A DNA stretch of 64,000 bases, taken from Leifsonia sp. ALI-44-B (GTDB taxonomy: Bacteria > Actinomycetota > Actinomycetes > Actinomycetales > Microbacteriaceae). Location: positions 1,216,423-1,280,422 of the forward strand of contig NZ_MTQL01000006.1 in NCBI RefSeq assembly GCF_001984125.1, read 5' to 3'. A model generated the notes under the pieces. The model made no database searches. It was not told the origin of the DNA and was given only the letters and a program-made list of their open reading frames with translations. A program made the translations under genes and the position numbers. The first letter of the stretch is position 1, and the number at the start of each line of letters is the position of its first letter. Below, piece after piece: positions 24,800 through 34,318 of this stretch.

Positions 24800-27439
24800 T
24801 TACTGCAGGAGGCGCGCCCGACGCGAGCGCTGCAGGAGCAGAAGGCATGCCCCGATCAGGAGGATGAGTCCCGATGCGAACAGACCACCGATCGGTTCGA
24901 CACCCGTCTCTGCCAGGTCAGCGTCGCCGTCGGATGCACCGGGCTGGCCGATGGGCGTCGCGCCACCCGGGGCGTTCGGACCGGCAGGAACCGGCGCGGG
25001 CGTGGCCGACGGGTCGCCGGGCGTTCCGGGGGTCGGCGCGGGCGTCGGCGTCGGGTCGACCGGAGCCGCGGCGATGGCGAAGGCCACCGTCACGGGGTCG
25101 GAGGCCCGCGTGCCGAGCGCTTGCACGGCCTCGTAGGAGTAGGAGCCCGAGGCCGTCAGCGGCGTGGGGAACGAGTACGACCAGGTGCCGTCCTCGGCCA
25201 CGACGGTCGCGGCATCCAGGGCCATCACGCGGGCGTTCGACTCGACGCGCGCGGTCATGGGCTCGGCGTCGGTGACGCCTCCGTCGATGCGCACCTCGGC
25301 ACCGGGCAGGCCCGTTCCCGAGAGCGTGGTGACACGGGAGCCGGCCTGAAGGGTGCCGCTCGGGGCATCCGTGACCGTGAAGCCGGTGAGGTCGGCGCGC
25401 GAGGTCAGCCACTCGGCCGGGCCCGTCGCGTGGTCGATGATGCGGGTTTCACCCACGCAGCCGTTCCAGCCGTTGCGGGCGGCGTCGTCGACCCAGTCCG
25501 AGCCGATGATCCACGGCATGTCCGGGTTGGCCGAGATGCCGGCGGCGTCGACCGCGTTGCGCAGAACGGGTGCACCGTCGACGTACATGGTGATGGTGCC
25601 CTTCTCGGCGTCGCTCACGACGGCCACGTGCGACCAGGAGTCGACCATGATCTCGCCCGACCAGTTGGTGCGGTCGCCCTTGGTGGGGTCACCCGGAACG
25701 GTCGTCCACTGGAACTCGCGCAGGTTCGAGATGCCGAGGGCCGTGGGCGAGGCCGTCCAGTCCCACTGCGTCTTGGCGAAGCCGTCGATCTTCGAGCGGT
25801 TGCCCGTGTGGGTCAGGAATTTCGACCACTGGTTGGCGGCGGGGGTCCACTCGGGGCTCATCTTCACGAACGTCTCGATCGTGTAGCCCTTCGAAAGGTC
25901 GGCGTTGTTGACCGGGGCATCCTTGTCGGTCGTGAGGTAGCTGTAGCGGCTGCCCGACGAGTTGGTGAAGCACGCACCCGCCTGGTCGGCCGAGTAACCG
26001 TGCACGTCATCGGACTCGATGGTGACGTCCGAGAGCTCGGTGCCCACCGAGTTGGTGGCGGTGGGGTCGGCGCGGTGCAGGTCGTTCGACCCGTCGCCCG
26101 CGACATCCGGAATGGTCACATCGGTGCCCACGACGCCATCGAGGCCGTTGAACTGCCAGTGCGCGAGCGTGCCCGGGACCTCGGGGTAGTCGGCCGGCGA
26201 GCCCGGGAATTCGGTCGTGATGGGGTCGGGGCCGACGAAACCGTCGAGCAGGATGTCGCGCGCCTTCTGGCCGAGCGACGGGGTGTCGGCGGGGCCGGCG
26301 GCGAACGTCGGGTTGAAGCCCTTGAACCGCTCGGAGAAGTCGATGGGCAGGCTGAACTGCTGCTGCGAACCCTCGAGGAACGGCTGGTCGTAGCTCGTCA
26401 GGGTCTCCTGCGGCTTCCAGGTCACCCACGGCGAGGCCGTCTGCACGTTGATCACGTCGTTCGTCAGGTCGAACTCGTAGAGGCCCAGGTAGCCGTCGCC
26501 GCCTTCATAGGCCATCTGGTAATCGATGACGACCTCGGTGACCGTGTGACCGAAGTCGTTGGTCTTGTCGAGGCGCGACGAGCCGTGGAAGTGGCCGTTC
26601 AGCGTGAGGAAGATCTGGTCGTGGTTCTTGATGAGTTTGTCCCACAGGCGCAGGCCATAGTCGGTCTCGCGGGGCGTCTCGCCGTCGGGCGCGATGTCGA
26701 TCACCTGGTGCGTGGTCAAGATGACGGGCACGGTGGGATGCTGCGCCATCACGTCGGCGGCCCACGCGAGCGTCGCATCCGAGGCACGCCACGAGAGCGC
26801 CAGCACCATGTACTTCTGGCCGTCGGCCTCGAAGATGTGGAACTGGTTGAAGCCCGTGGGGTCGCTGCCCTGGAAGGTCGACACGTTCTGCGCGCGATTC
26901 GGGCCGAACCACTTCAGGAAGGGCTCGTTGGCGAGGTTGTACTGGTCGTCGAAGAGGTTGTCGTTGCTGTCGCGCACGTCGTGGTTGCCGGCGAGGATCG
27001 AGTAGGGCAGCTTCGCCTCGTCGAGGTTCTTCATGGCGTTATCAGCGGCGATCCACTCGTTGTTCACGCCCACGCGGTCGACGACGTCGCCGAGGTGGGT
27101 GACGAACGGGATCTGCAGCGCGTCGGCGTTCTTCGCGAGCCAGTCCGTCTGCACCGAGAACGGGTCGTCGCCGTAGCGCGGGATGAACTGGTCGGCCGAG
27201 TAGCGCGAGTAGAACTGCGTGTCGGGCAGCACGGCGAGCGTGAAGCGCGACGCGTCGGTGGTGGCGCCGGGGGCGGGCGCTGCGGCCGCGGCGACGGGGG
27301 ATGCCGCTGCGGCAGTTTCGGCGGGCAGGGTGGCGGGCGTCGGGGCGGCGGATGCGGGAGCGGCGGCGATGAGGCCGGCCCCCAGACATCCGACCAACGC
27401 CGCCGCGGGGAACGCGGAGAGGAGTCGAGGAGTTTTCAC
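24800..27439 (-). CDS. Secreted LAETG-anchored metallophosphoesterase with LamG domain
   Basis: About 879 aa. Signal peptide (about 1-32, ending APASA), an Ala/Pro linker, a calcineurin-like phosphoesterase domain (LPDTQFYS; HLGDVVDRVG; AGNHDVRD; NGHFHGSS, about 65-340), then a LamG/concanavalin-like domain (about 460-690), an Ig-like bacterial domain (about 700-790), a Pro/Thr/Ala linker, and a sorting signal LAETG followed by a hydrophobic helix and RRARLLQ. All phosphoesterase metal-ligand motifs are present. The GTG at 27439 gives the best signal peptide; ATGs at 27463 and 27514 are alternatives. Likely wall-attached by the sortase at 14622-15296. Confidence 0.88.
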   Translation of the reverse strand: MKTPRLLSAFPAAALVGCLGAGLIAAAPASAAPTPATLPAETAAAASPVAAAAAPAPGATTDASRFTLAVLPDTQFYSRYSADQFIPRYGDDPFSVQTDWLAKNADALQIPFVTHLGDVVDRVGVNNEWIAADNAMKNLDEAKLPYSILAGNHDVRDSNDNLFDDQYNLANEPFLKWFGPNRAQNVSTFQGSDPTGFNQFHIFEADGQKYMVLALSWRASDATLAWAADVMAQHPTVPVILTTHQVIDIAPDGETPRETDYGLRLWDKLIKNHDQIFLTLNGHFHGSSRLDKTNDFGHTVTEVVIDYQMAYEGGDGYLGLYEFDLTNDVINVQTASPWVTWKPQETLTSYDQPFLEGSQQQFSLPIDFSERFKGFNPTFAAGPADTPSLGQKARDILLDGFVGPDPITTEFPGSPADYPEVPGTLAHWQFNGLDGVVGTDVTIPDVAGDGSNDLHRADPTATNSVGTELSDVTIESDDVHGYSADQAGACFTNSSGSRYSYLTTDKDAPVNNADLSKGYTIETFVKMSPEWTPAANQWSKFLTHTGNRSKIDGFAKTQWDWTASPTALGISNLREFQWTTVPGDPTKGDRTNWSGEIMVDSWSHVAVVSDAEKGTITMYVDGAPVLRNAVDAAGISANPDMPWIIGSDWVDDAARNGWNGCVGETRIIDHATGPAEWLTSRADLTGFTVTDAPSGTLQAGSRVTTLSGTGLPGAEVRIDGGVTDAEPMTARVESNARVMALDAATVVAEDGTWSYSFPTPLTASGSYSYEAVQALGTRASDPVTVAFAIAAAPVDPTPTPAPTPGTPGDPSATPAPVPAGPNAPGGATPIGQPGASDGDADLAETGVEPIGGLFASGLILLIGACLLLLQRSRRARLLQ

Positions 27440-27562
27440 GCTCGCCAGCCTCGGGGAGGGCATCGACCGGGCGCTGGCCGCGTGGCAAACTGGCCCCCAT
27501 CCGGGGGTGAACAACGGGTGTCTGCGTGCGCGGAGTGACTCGGCCGGCTGAAGCGTACGGCC

Positions 27563-29113
27563 CTACTGCGGCTGCGTGAACAGCCCAGCCGGGTCGTACT
27601 TCTTGCGTGCCGCCTGCAGCCGCGCCTTGTTCGCGCCGAAGTAGGCGGTGTCGGGGTCGGCGATCGAGGCATCCGAGTAGTTCACGTAGGCGCCATCGCC
27701 CCAGTGTGGCTGCATGGCCTGACGGAACCCGCGCGCGTAGGTGTCGAACGGTGCGGGATCGGCGCCGTTCTCGAACGTGGCCGTGTATTGCACGGTGGCG
27801 AGCGCATCGCGCCACGGGAACGCGGTATCGCCCGCGCCGACCTTCGCGACCTGCCCGCCGAGCGCGTCGATCGACACGCCACCCTCGATCATCCCGCTCA
27901 CCTGCCCCGCCGCCGTCGCCTGGCCGACCAGGGCCTGGATGCCGGCCGCGTCGAGCGGTGCCTGCGCGATATGCGAGGTTGCCCCGAACGACTCGCGTTT
28001 CAAGCTGCCGCCCGGGCCCGTGTTGCACTGCGCGACCGCGATGTTCGAGCATCCGGCGTAGATCGCCATGGCCTGCCCGTAGTCGTGCGTCGACGACGTG
28101 TTGGTGCTGGGCTTCACAGCATTCGTGAGACCTGCCAGCTGTGCGGCGAGCTGCGCGGGCGCGCCCAACCAGGTGCCCGACATGGTGATCGCCGGGCCGG
28201 TCGGATGCTTCACGGGCCCGCCCAGCAGCTTCAACGTCGACCAGAGACCCGGGTCGGTCTGGGGCATCCAGCTCTGCCACGCCTCGACCACGGCAGCGGC
28301 CTGCGCGAACGGCCAGGAGAGGAAGAACATGGTGACGGTGGGCGCCGCCTGCGTCTGGAACGTGAACGACGTGACCACGCCCAGGTGCCCGCCACCCCCG
28401 CCGCGCAATGCCCAGAACAGCTCGGGTTCGTTGGCCGTCGAAGCCGTGACGACCTTGCCGTCGCCGGTGACGATCTCGATGGCCGTGACCTGGTCGCACG
28501 TCAGCCCGAAGGTGCGCGTGAGCACGCCGACGCCGCCGCCCAGGGTGAGCCCGGCGACACCGACTGTGGCACACGACCCGGCCCCGATGGCCCGACCCTC
28601 GGCCGAGAGCGCGGCATACACGGATGCGAGCGCCGCCCCCGACCCGATCGTTGCCGTCCCGTCGCTGCCGACCGTCACCTGGTTCAGCGGGCGCACGTCG
28701 ATCACGAGCGACGGTGGCACATCGGTTCCACTCGCCCCACCCGCCGAGTATCCGGGATAGCTGTGACCGCCCGACCGGATGGCGAGTGGCACGGCATGAG
28801 CGGTCGCGAACGTGATCGCGGCCGCCACATCATCCGCGCTCGAGGCCTCGAGGATGGCGAGCGGTTGGGCGTCGTCGAAGCGCGGGTTCTCGACGAGCTT
28901 GAGTTGCGCATAGTCGGCGTCGGCCGGCAACACGAGCGCGCCCTTCAGCTGCGCCGCGAACGCCTGCCAATCGGCCGCCGTCGCGGTCTTCACGGCCGTC
29001 GGCGCGGCCGCGCCCGTGGGACTCGCGGTGGGCGTTGCGGGCGATGTGCACCCCGAGAGCATCAGCGTCGCGCCCGCGAGCAGAATCGCCTGGCGCCTCG
29101 TCAGTTCGGCCAT
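27563..29113 (-). CDS. Secreted BBE-like FAD-dependent oxidoreductase
   Basis: 516 aa. The N-terminus TRRQAI...LMLSGC shows a twin-arginine motif (R6-R7) and a lipobox (C22), so it is probably a Tat-exported lipoprotein, folded with its flavin before export. FAD_binding_4 domain (about 80-250) with IRSGGHSYPGYS (H117) and GSCATVGVAG (C181), the two positions that give bicovalent FAD in berberine-bridge enzymes. The C-terminal BBE motif is NYSDASIADPDTAYFG. It likely oxidises a sugar or an aromatic alcohol. Single gene; no redox partner is adjacent. Confidence 0.9.
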   Translation of the reverse strand: MAELTRRQAILLAGATLMLSGCTSPATPTASPTGAAAPTAVKTATAADWQAFAAQLKGALVLPADADYAQLKLVENPRFDDAQPLAILEASSADDVAAAITFATAHAVPLAIRSGGHSYPGYSAGGASGTDVPPSLVIDVRPLNQVTVGSDGTATIGSGAALASVYAALSAEGRAIGAGSCATVGVAGLTLGGGVGVLTRTFGLTCDQVTAIEIVTGDGKVVTASTANEPELFWALRGGGGGHLGVVTSFTFQTQAAPTVTMFFLSWPFAQAAAVVEAWQSWMPQTDPGLWSTLKLLGGPVKHPTGPAITMSGTWLGAPAQLAAQLAGLTNAVKPSTNTSSTHDYGQAMAIYAGCSNIAVAQCNTGPGGSLKRESFGATSHIAQAPLDAAGIQALVGQATAAGQVSGMIEGGVSIDALGGQVAKVGAGDTAFPWRDALATVQYTATFENGADPAPFDTYARGFRQAMQPHWGDGAYVNYSDASIADPDTAYFGANKARLQAARKKYDPAGLFTQPQ

Positions 29114-29190
29114 GACCGGAGCCTACTGCGCGAGCGCCGCGCGCGGCAGGACCTCTCCCCCATCCGTGAGTCGGCGTCACGATCGGCCGC

Positions 29191-29196
29191 TATAGT
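29191..29196 (+). promoter_or_regulatory. Candidate -10 of the thi operon
   Basis: TATAGT, placing transcription start near 29203, exactly at the 5' end of the TPP riboswitch. No convincing -35 element is visible. Confidence 0.5.
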
Positions 29197-29203
29197 CGTC
29201 TCA

Positions 29204-29284
29204 GTGACACGGGGTGCCCGCACGATTGCGGGCTGAGAACACACCCGTCGAACCTGATCTAGTTAGAACTAGCGAAGGGATGTC
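29204..29284 (+). promoter_or_regulatory. TPP riboswitch (THI element)
   Basis: Shows the conserved blocks in order: ggggtgccc, gcgggctgagaac, acccgtcgaacctgatct, then agcgaaggga. P1 can form between gaca (29205-29208) and tgtc (29281-29284). The AAGGGA at 29275-29280 is both part of the conserved aptamer and the only ribosome-binding site for thiM (ATG 29290), so thiamin pyrophosphate binding should block translation directly. No separate terminator lies between aptamer and gene. Confidence 0.95.
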
Positions 29285-29289
29285 CGCGG

Positions 29290-30156
29290 ATGAGCATTCG
29301 CCCAGGCACCAGTACGACCCTGCCCACCACCGGCCCGTTCTCGCCGGCCGCTCACCTCGAGCGGATGCGTTCGACCGCTCCGCTCGTGCAGTGCATCACC
29401 AATCACGTGGTCACCAACATCACCGCGAACGTGCTGCTCGCTCAGGGCGCCTCCCCCGCCATGGTCGACATCCCCGTCGAGGCCGGCCTGTTCGCACGCA
29501 TCGCCTCGGGCCTGCTCATCAATTTGGGAACCCCGACATCCGAGCAACGGGATGCCGCGCGCGAGGCCGCGGTCGCTGCATCCGAGGCGGGCACACCGTG
29601 GGTGCTCGACCCCGTCGCCATCGGAGCGCTTCCCGTGCGCACCGAGCTGGCCCGAGAGCTGGTCGCAATGCGGCCGAGCGTGATCCGCGGCAACCCGTCA
29701 GAAATCCTGGCGCTGGCCGGCGCGGGCGCGGGTGGTCGCGGCGTCGACTCGGTGGCCGGCGCCGACGACGCGCTCGAAGCGGCCCGGATGCTCGCGCGCA
29801 CGCACGGCAGCATCGTGGCCGTCTCGGGCGCGGTCGACCTCGTGACCGACGGCGAGCGCGTGGCCCGTCTGGCGAACGGAACCGAACTGCTGACGCTCAT
29901 CACGGGCGGCGGATGTGCGCTCGGTGCGACCATCGCCGCCTACCTCTCGGTCGCCCACGATGGCGACTTCTTCGAGGCCACGGTAGCCGCGGTGACGAAC
30001 TACACCGTCGCCGCCGAGGTCGCCGCCGGGGTCGTCGCCGAGGTCGCGGCCGAGGCGACCCGTGGCGCGGGGCCCGGCTCCTTCGCGGTCGCCTTCATCG
30101 ACGCCCTTCATGCCCTCGACGCCGCAACTGTCGTCGACCGCGCGGTGCGTTCGTGA
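29290..30156 (+). CDS. thiM: Hydroxyethylthiazole kinase
   Basis: 288 aa. Phosphorylates 4-methyl-5-(2-hydroxyethyl)thiazole in thiamin salvage. Family motifs: [21 protein letters not shown] (about 31-51), [16 protein letters not shown] (about 102-110), [11 protein letters not shown] (about 128-138) and TGGGCALGA (about 208-216). First gene of thiM-thiE-thiD behind the TPP riboswitch; its stop overlaps the thiE GTG. Confidence 0.96.
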   Translation: MSIRPGTSTTLPTTGPFSPAAHLERMRSTAPLVQCITNHVVTNITANVLLAQGASPAMVDIPVEAGLFARIASGLLINLGTPTSEQRDAAREAAVAASEAGTPWVLDPVAIGALPVRTELARELVAMRPSVIRGNPSEILALAGAGAGGRGVDSVAGADDALEAARMLARTHGSIVAVSGAVDLVTDGERVARLANGTELLTLITGGGCALGATIAAYLSVAHDGDFFEATVAAVTNYTVAAEVAAGVVAEVAAEATRGAGPGSFAVAFIDALHALDAATVVDRAVRS

Positions 30157-30809
30157 CCGCGCGTCACGCCCTCGATCTCTCCCTCTACCTCGTCACCGAC
30201 ACGGCCCTGTGCGGCGAGCGCGGTGTCGCGGCGACGGTCGAGGCGGCCGTGCGGGGAGGGGCCACGACCGTGCAGGTGCGCGCGAAGGACAGCAGCGCGG
30301 CCGAGGCCCTGCAGCTGCTCCTCGCCGTGGCGCAGGCGTGCAATGGCCGGGCTCCCGTGCTCATGAACGATCGCGTCGACGTCTTCCTCGCCGCGCGCGC
30401 CCGGGGTGCGGCGGTTCACGGCGTCCACGTGGGCCAGAGCGACCTGCCGGCGACAGATGTGCGGCAGATCGTGGGCGAGACGGCGATCGTCGGGCTCACG
30501 GCATCTTCCTTCGCCGAGGTCGAGACGGCAAACGCGTTGCCCGTCGGCGTCGTCGACTACCTGGGCATCGGGGTCATCCGGGCGACCACCACGAAACCCG
30601 ACCACCCCGAGCCGATCGGTGTCGCGGGGTTCGGCGAACGCCGGGCCGCGAGCCGCCTTCCTGCCGTGGCCATCGGCGGCATCGGGTTCGACGACCTTCG
30701 CCCGTTGCGTGATGCCGGAGCCGACGGCGTCGCGGTCGTCTCGGCACTGTGCGCGGCCCCCGATCCGGAACGCTCCGCCCGCGAGCTGCGAGAGGAGTGG
30801 GCACGATGA
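30153..30809 (+). CDS. thiE: Thiamine-phosphate synthase
   Basis: 218 aa. Couples HMP-pyrophosphate with thiazole phosphate to thiamin monophosphate. [10 protein letters not shown] (about 11-20), [13 protein letters not shown] (about 38-50; the family has QLRxK), [12 protein letters not shown] (about 67-78) and HVGQSDLP (about 89-96) are diagnostic, as are the C-terminal AIGGI and [11 protein letters not shown]. The GTG start overlaps the thiM stop (GTGA). Confidence 0.95.
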   Translation: MTARHALDLSLYLVTDTALCGERGVAATVEAAVRGGATTVQVRAKDSSAAEALQLLLAVAQACNGRAPVLMNDRVDVFLAARARGAAVHGVHVGQSDLPATDVRQIVGETAIVGLTASSFAEVETANALPVGVVDYLGIGVIRATTTKPDHPEPIGVAGFGERRAASRLPAVAIGGIGFDDLRPLRDAGADGVAVVSALCAAPDPERSARELREEWAR

Positions 30810-31738
30810 ACGGCGATTCGACCATCCGCAGCGACTCGCGCGCACAGCATGACTCGACCGCGCCCCACGACAGGATCGGCGCCGCCGACATCCCTCGCGT
30901 GCTGAGCATTGCGGGCACCGACCCGACGGGCGGCGCCGGCATCCAGGCGGACCTCAAGAGCATCGCGGCGAACGGCGGCTACGGCATGGCCGTGGTCACG
31001 GCGCTGGTCGCTCAGAACACCTGCGGTGTTCGCTCGGTCCACACCCCACCCGCGGCGTTCCTCGGCGAACAGCTCGACGCGGTCAGCGACGACGTCGAGA
31101 TCGACGCGGTCAAGATCGGCATGTTGGGCGACGAGACGACGGTCGCGGTGGTGGACGAGTGGCTCGCCCGCATGCGCCCGCCCCTCGTCGTGCTCGACCC
31201 CGTGATGGTGGCGACGAGCGGCGACCGTCTGCTCGACGCCCGCGCCGAGGATGCCGTGCGGCGGCTCATCGAGCGCTGCGACCTCGTCACCCCGAACCTC
31301 AGCGAGCTGGGCGTGCTGGTGCGCGAACCGACGGCATCGACGTGGGCGGAGGCACTCGACCAGGCGCGCCGCCTCTCCGAGAGTTCGGGCGCGATCGTGC
31401 TGGCCAAGGGCGGGCACCTGGCGGGCGACGACTGCCCCGACGCCCTCGTCGACGTCGCATCGCGCGGACGTATCCCCGACGGGCTCGCCGAGGTTGCCGG
31501 CATCCGCGCGGCCACACGCAACACCCACGGCACGGGATGCTCGCTCTCCTCAGCCCTCGCCACCCAGCGTGCCCGCACCGATGACTGGGTCGCCGCCCTC
31601 GTCGCGTCGAAGGCCTGGCTGCTCGACAGTCTGCGCTCCGCCGACGACCTCCACGTGGGCCGCGGCAACGGCCCGATCAACCACTTCCACTCCCTGTGGG
31701 CCGATGCCGCGGCGACCTCCTCCCGCGCTGCGCGATAG
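30806..31738 (+). CDS. thiD: Hydroxymethylpyrimidine (phosphate) kinase
   Basis: 310 aa. Makes HMP-PP for thiE. SIAGTDPTGGAGIQADLKS (about 34-52), KIGMLGDE, LDPVMVATSGDRLL (about 131-144), TPNLSELG and THGTGCSLSSALA (about 247-259) are family signatures. The N-terminus is about 28 residues longer than usual, polar and probably disordered; the ATG at 30806 overlaps the thiE stop and is kept. No fused TenA or ThiE domain. Confidence 0.95.
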   Translation: MNGDSTIRSDSRAQHDSTAPHDRIGAADIPRVLSIAGTDPTGGAGIQADLKSIAANGGYGMAVVTALVAQNTCGVRSVHTPPAAFLGEQLDAVSDDVEIDAVKIGMLGDETTVAVVDEWLARMRPPLVVLDPVMVATSGDRLLDARAEDAVRRLIERCDLVTPNLSELGVLVREPTASTWAEALDQARRLSESSGAIVLAKGGHLAGDDCPDALVDVASRGRIPDGLAEVAGIRAATRNTHGTGCSLSSALATQRARTDDWVAALVASKAWLLDSLRSADDLHVGRGNGPINHFHSLWADAAATSSRAAR

Positions 31739-31779
31739 CCACTGCCCGCCGACCCAACAGACCACGCAGAAAGAACCTC

Positions 31780-32556
31780 ATGCTCCTCTCCGAACAGACC
31801 GTCCTCGTCACGGGCGCCGGTCGCGGCCTCGGCAACTCCATCGCTCGCGCGTTCGCCCGCGAAGGCGCCCGCGTCGTCGTCAACTACCGCTCGTCGCGTG
31901 CCAGCGCCGAAGCCCTTGCCGACACGCTCAACGCCGGCTCGAGCATCCTGCGTGCCGTCGCGCTGCAAGCCGACGTCACCTCACCCGACGACGTGGCGGC
32001 GCTCTTCTCGGCCGCCCACGCCCACTTCGGCCACCCCATCACGACCGTCGTCAACAATGCCCTCGCCGACTTCTCCTTCAACGGCGACGCCCGCGCATCC
32101 GCCGACACCATCGGCTGGGATGCTTTCGCCGCCCAGTTCGAGGGCACGGTCCGGGCCACCCTCAACACGACGCAGGCCGCCCTGCCCGCAATGCGCGCGG
32201 CGGGCTTCGGCCGCCTCATCACCATCGGCACGAACCTGTTCCAGAACCCGGTCGTGCCCTACCACGACTACACGGCGGCGAAGGCGGCGGTCCTCTCCCT
32301 CACGCGCACGCTCGCGGCCGACCTCGGCCAACACGGCATTACGGTCAACATGGCGTCGGGCGGCCTTCTCCGCACCACCGACGCGAGCGCCGCCACCCCC
32401 GAGGCCGTCTTCGACGCCATCGCCGCCGCCACCCCGCTCGGCCGCGTCGTCACCCCCGACGAGTTCGCCGACGCCGTCCTCTTCTTCGCGAGCCCGCTCT
32501 CCCGCTCGGTCACGGGCCAAAACCTCGTCGTCGACGGCGGCCTCGTCAAAAACTGA
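31780..32556 (+). CDS. SDR-family oxidoreductase (FabG-like)
   Basis: 258 aa NAD(P)-dependent short-chain dehydrogenase. TGAGRGLG cofactor loop (about 11-18), NNA (about 90-92), YxxxK in DYTAAKAAV (about 164-172). The residue 13 before the catalytic Tyr is Thr rather than the usual Ser, so the catalytic hydroxyl is either substituted or shifted. It starts 41 bp after thiD on the same strand and may be read with the thiamin operon, though the substrate is unknown. Confidence 0.88.
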   Translation: MLLSEQTVLVTGAGRGLGNSIARAFAREGARVVVNYRSSRASAEALADTLNAGSSILRAVALQADVTSPDDVAALFSAAHAHFGHPITTVVNNALADFSFNGDARASADTIGWDAFAAQFEGTVRATLNTTQAALPAMRAAGFGRLITIGTNLFQNPVVPYHDYTAAKAAVLSLTRTLAADLGQHGITVNMASGGLLRTTDASAATPEAVFDAIAAATPLGRVVTPDEFADAVLFFASPLSRSVTGQNLVVDGGLVKN

Positions 32557-32580
32557 TGTCGAACCATCGGCGCGCAGATC

Positions 32581-32922
32581 TCACGAGGTAGGAATCGAAA
32601 CCTGCGCGCGCCATTCTGTCGAGGCCGAGAGGTCGGTCGTCAGCAACCCGGTGACGCCCAGGTCGGCGAACGACGCGGACGGCACAAACCGCCGGAGGTA
32701 GTCACCCGCCGCGGTCACGCAAAACAGCAACGCCTGCACGTCATCGAGGCCGAAAGTCGTCAGCGTCTCGACGATGCCGCCGTCCTCGCCCGTAAACCGG
32801 TACGCGAACGCAGGCGCATCGTCGTCGCCTCGGAGGATCTCTAGCGTCAACGCGCCACTATCGGTCGCGAACTCACGTCGTGCGACGACAATCAGATAGC
32901 GCTCTTCCATTTGCTGCTTCAT
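32581..32922 (-). CDS. Small hypothetical protein (possibly DUF6968-like)
   Basis: 113 aa, soluble. The start at 32922 follows AAGGAGG, which is decisive. RYLIVVARREF (about 8-18) and TFGLDDVQALLFCVTAAGDYL (about 56-76) recall the small DUF6968 type with its FGxDxVQAL pattern; this is memory-based and weak. Function unknown. Convergent with the SDR gene. The 163-bp region upstream (32923-33085) holds nothing recognised. Confidence 0.7.
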   Translation of the reverse strand: MKQQMEERYLIVVARREFATDSGALTLEILRGDDDAPAFAYRFTGEDGGIVETLTTFGLDDVQALLFCVTAAGDYLRRFVPSASFADLGVTGLLTTDLSASTEWRAQVSIPTS

Positions 32923-33085
32923 GTGGAGCCTCCTTATAGCGCTCTCCAACATATCGACATGCACGGATGTTTTCTGACGGTCTTCCGGGGGACCGACGCG
33001 ACACACGACCGGACGCGGGGCCGACGACAAGAGAATGCGGTGCCGCCCACGCAGGGATGGCACCGCATTCACGTCTCGTCGAGGA

Positions 33086-34318
33086 TCAGCTCTCGCCGAT
33101 GGCGATCGCCTCGGCCTCCTCGAGTTCAGATTCGATGGGGGCGTTCACGCGAGCGAGCGCCTTGCGGCCGAGCAGCACGATGAGCATGGCCACGAGGGCC
33201 GAACCGGCCGCGGCGTAATACGGCACCGACGGCGTGAAGATCTTGGCCAGCTCGGACGCGACGGGCGGGGCAACGGCTCCGCCGAGGAAACGCACGGCCG
33301 AGTAGGACGACGACGCCACCGAGCGGGGCAGGTCGGTCGCCTCCATGACGCATTCGGTCAGCACCGTGTTCATAATGCCGAGGATGAGCCCGCCGACGAT
33401 GACGCAGACGATCAGTCCCGCCTTGACGTCGATCAGCAGCCCCGCCGCGATGAGGTCGAGCGACAGCAAGATGAGCGTCATCCAGAGCACGCGGGTGCGC
33501 GGCATCCGGGCGGTGAGAACGGGGGCGACGAGCACGCTCGTGACGGCCAGCCCGATGCCCCAGCCGAAGAACACGAAGCCCAGTTGCAGGGCGGGCAGCT
33601 CGAGCGGGAACGGCGTGTAGGCCAGCAGCACGAAGAACGCGATGTTGTAGAACAGCGCGGTCGCGGCGAGCACGGCCAAAGCCGGCCGGCCGAGCGCCTT
33701 GAACGGGGCCGACAGCTTGATGGGCGTGGGCTTCGTCTCTTCTTTACCCAGCAGCACGACGATGGCGATGAAACCGACGGCCATGAGCACGGCGGTGCCG
33801 AAGAACGGTCCGCGCCAGCTCCACGAGCCGAGCAATCCGCCGAGCAGAGGCCCGATGGCGATACCGAGACCGAGCGCAGCCTCGTAGAGGATGATGGCGG
33901 TCGACGTTCCCCCGGATGCCGCACCCACGATCGTGGCCAGCGCCGTCGAGATGAACAGGGCGTTGCCGAGACCCCAGCCGGCGCGGAAGCCGATCACGGA
34001 TTCGACGTTGCCCGACAGCCCGGCCGCCAGCGCGAAGGCGACGATGAGCGCGAGGCCGATGAGCAGCGTGCGCTTGGCGCCGATGCGGCTCGACAGCCAG
34101 CTCGTGAAGAACATGGCCACACCGGTGACGACGAGGTAGCTGGTGAACAGCATCTCGGCCTCGGTGGGCGTGGCCTGCAGGTCGGCAGCGATGGCCGGCA
34201 GGATGGGGTCGACGAGGCCGATGCCCATGAACGCGATGACGCTCGCGAAGGCGACGGCCCACACCGACCGGGGCTGCTTGAGAACGGCGCCGAGGCCGGC
34301 GCTCTGGTGGCCCGCCAT
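33086..34318 (-). CDS. MFS transporter (drug exporter-like)
   Basis: 410 aa with 12 predicted helices. Motifs GIGLVDPILPAIAADL (TM1, about 32-47) and WLSSRIGAKRTLLIGLAL (motif A region, about 74-91) fit drug:H+ antiporters. The ATG overlaps the stop of the upstream marR by 1 bp (TGATG-type), so the pair is coupled and the MarR protein is very likely its regulator. Substrate unknown. Confidence 0.92.
   Translation of the reverse strand: MAGHQSAGLGAVLKQPRSVWAVAFASVIAFMGIGLVDPILPAIAADLQATPTEAEMLFTSYLVVTGVAMFFTSWLSSRIGAKRTLLIGLALIVAFALAAGLSGNVESVIGFRAGWGLGNALFISTALATIVGAASGGTSTAIILYEAALGLGIAIGPLLGGLLGSWSWRGPFFGTAVLMAVGFIAIVVLLGKEETKPTPIKLSAPFKALGRPALAVLAATALFYNIAFFVLLAYTPFPLELPALQLGFVFFGWGIGLAVTSVLVAPVLTARMPRTRVLWMTLILLSLDLIAAGLLIDVKAGLIVCVIVGGLILGIMNTVLTECVMEATDLPRSVASSSYSAVRFLGGAVAPPVASELAKIFTPSVPYYAAAGSALVAMLIVLLGRKALARVNAPIESELEEAEAIAIGES

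Noticed and set aside
24596..27538. 980-codon plus-strand open frame opposite the metallophosphoesterase gene
   Set aside because: Arg/Gly/Val-rich composition typical of the antisense of a GC-rich gene; the opposite strand has clear domains and a signal peptide.
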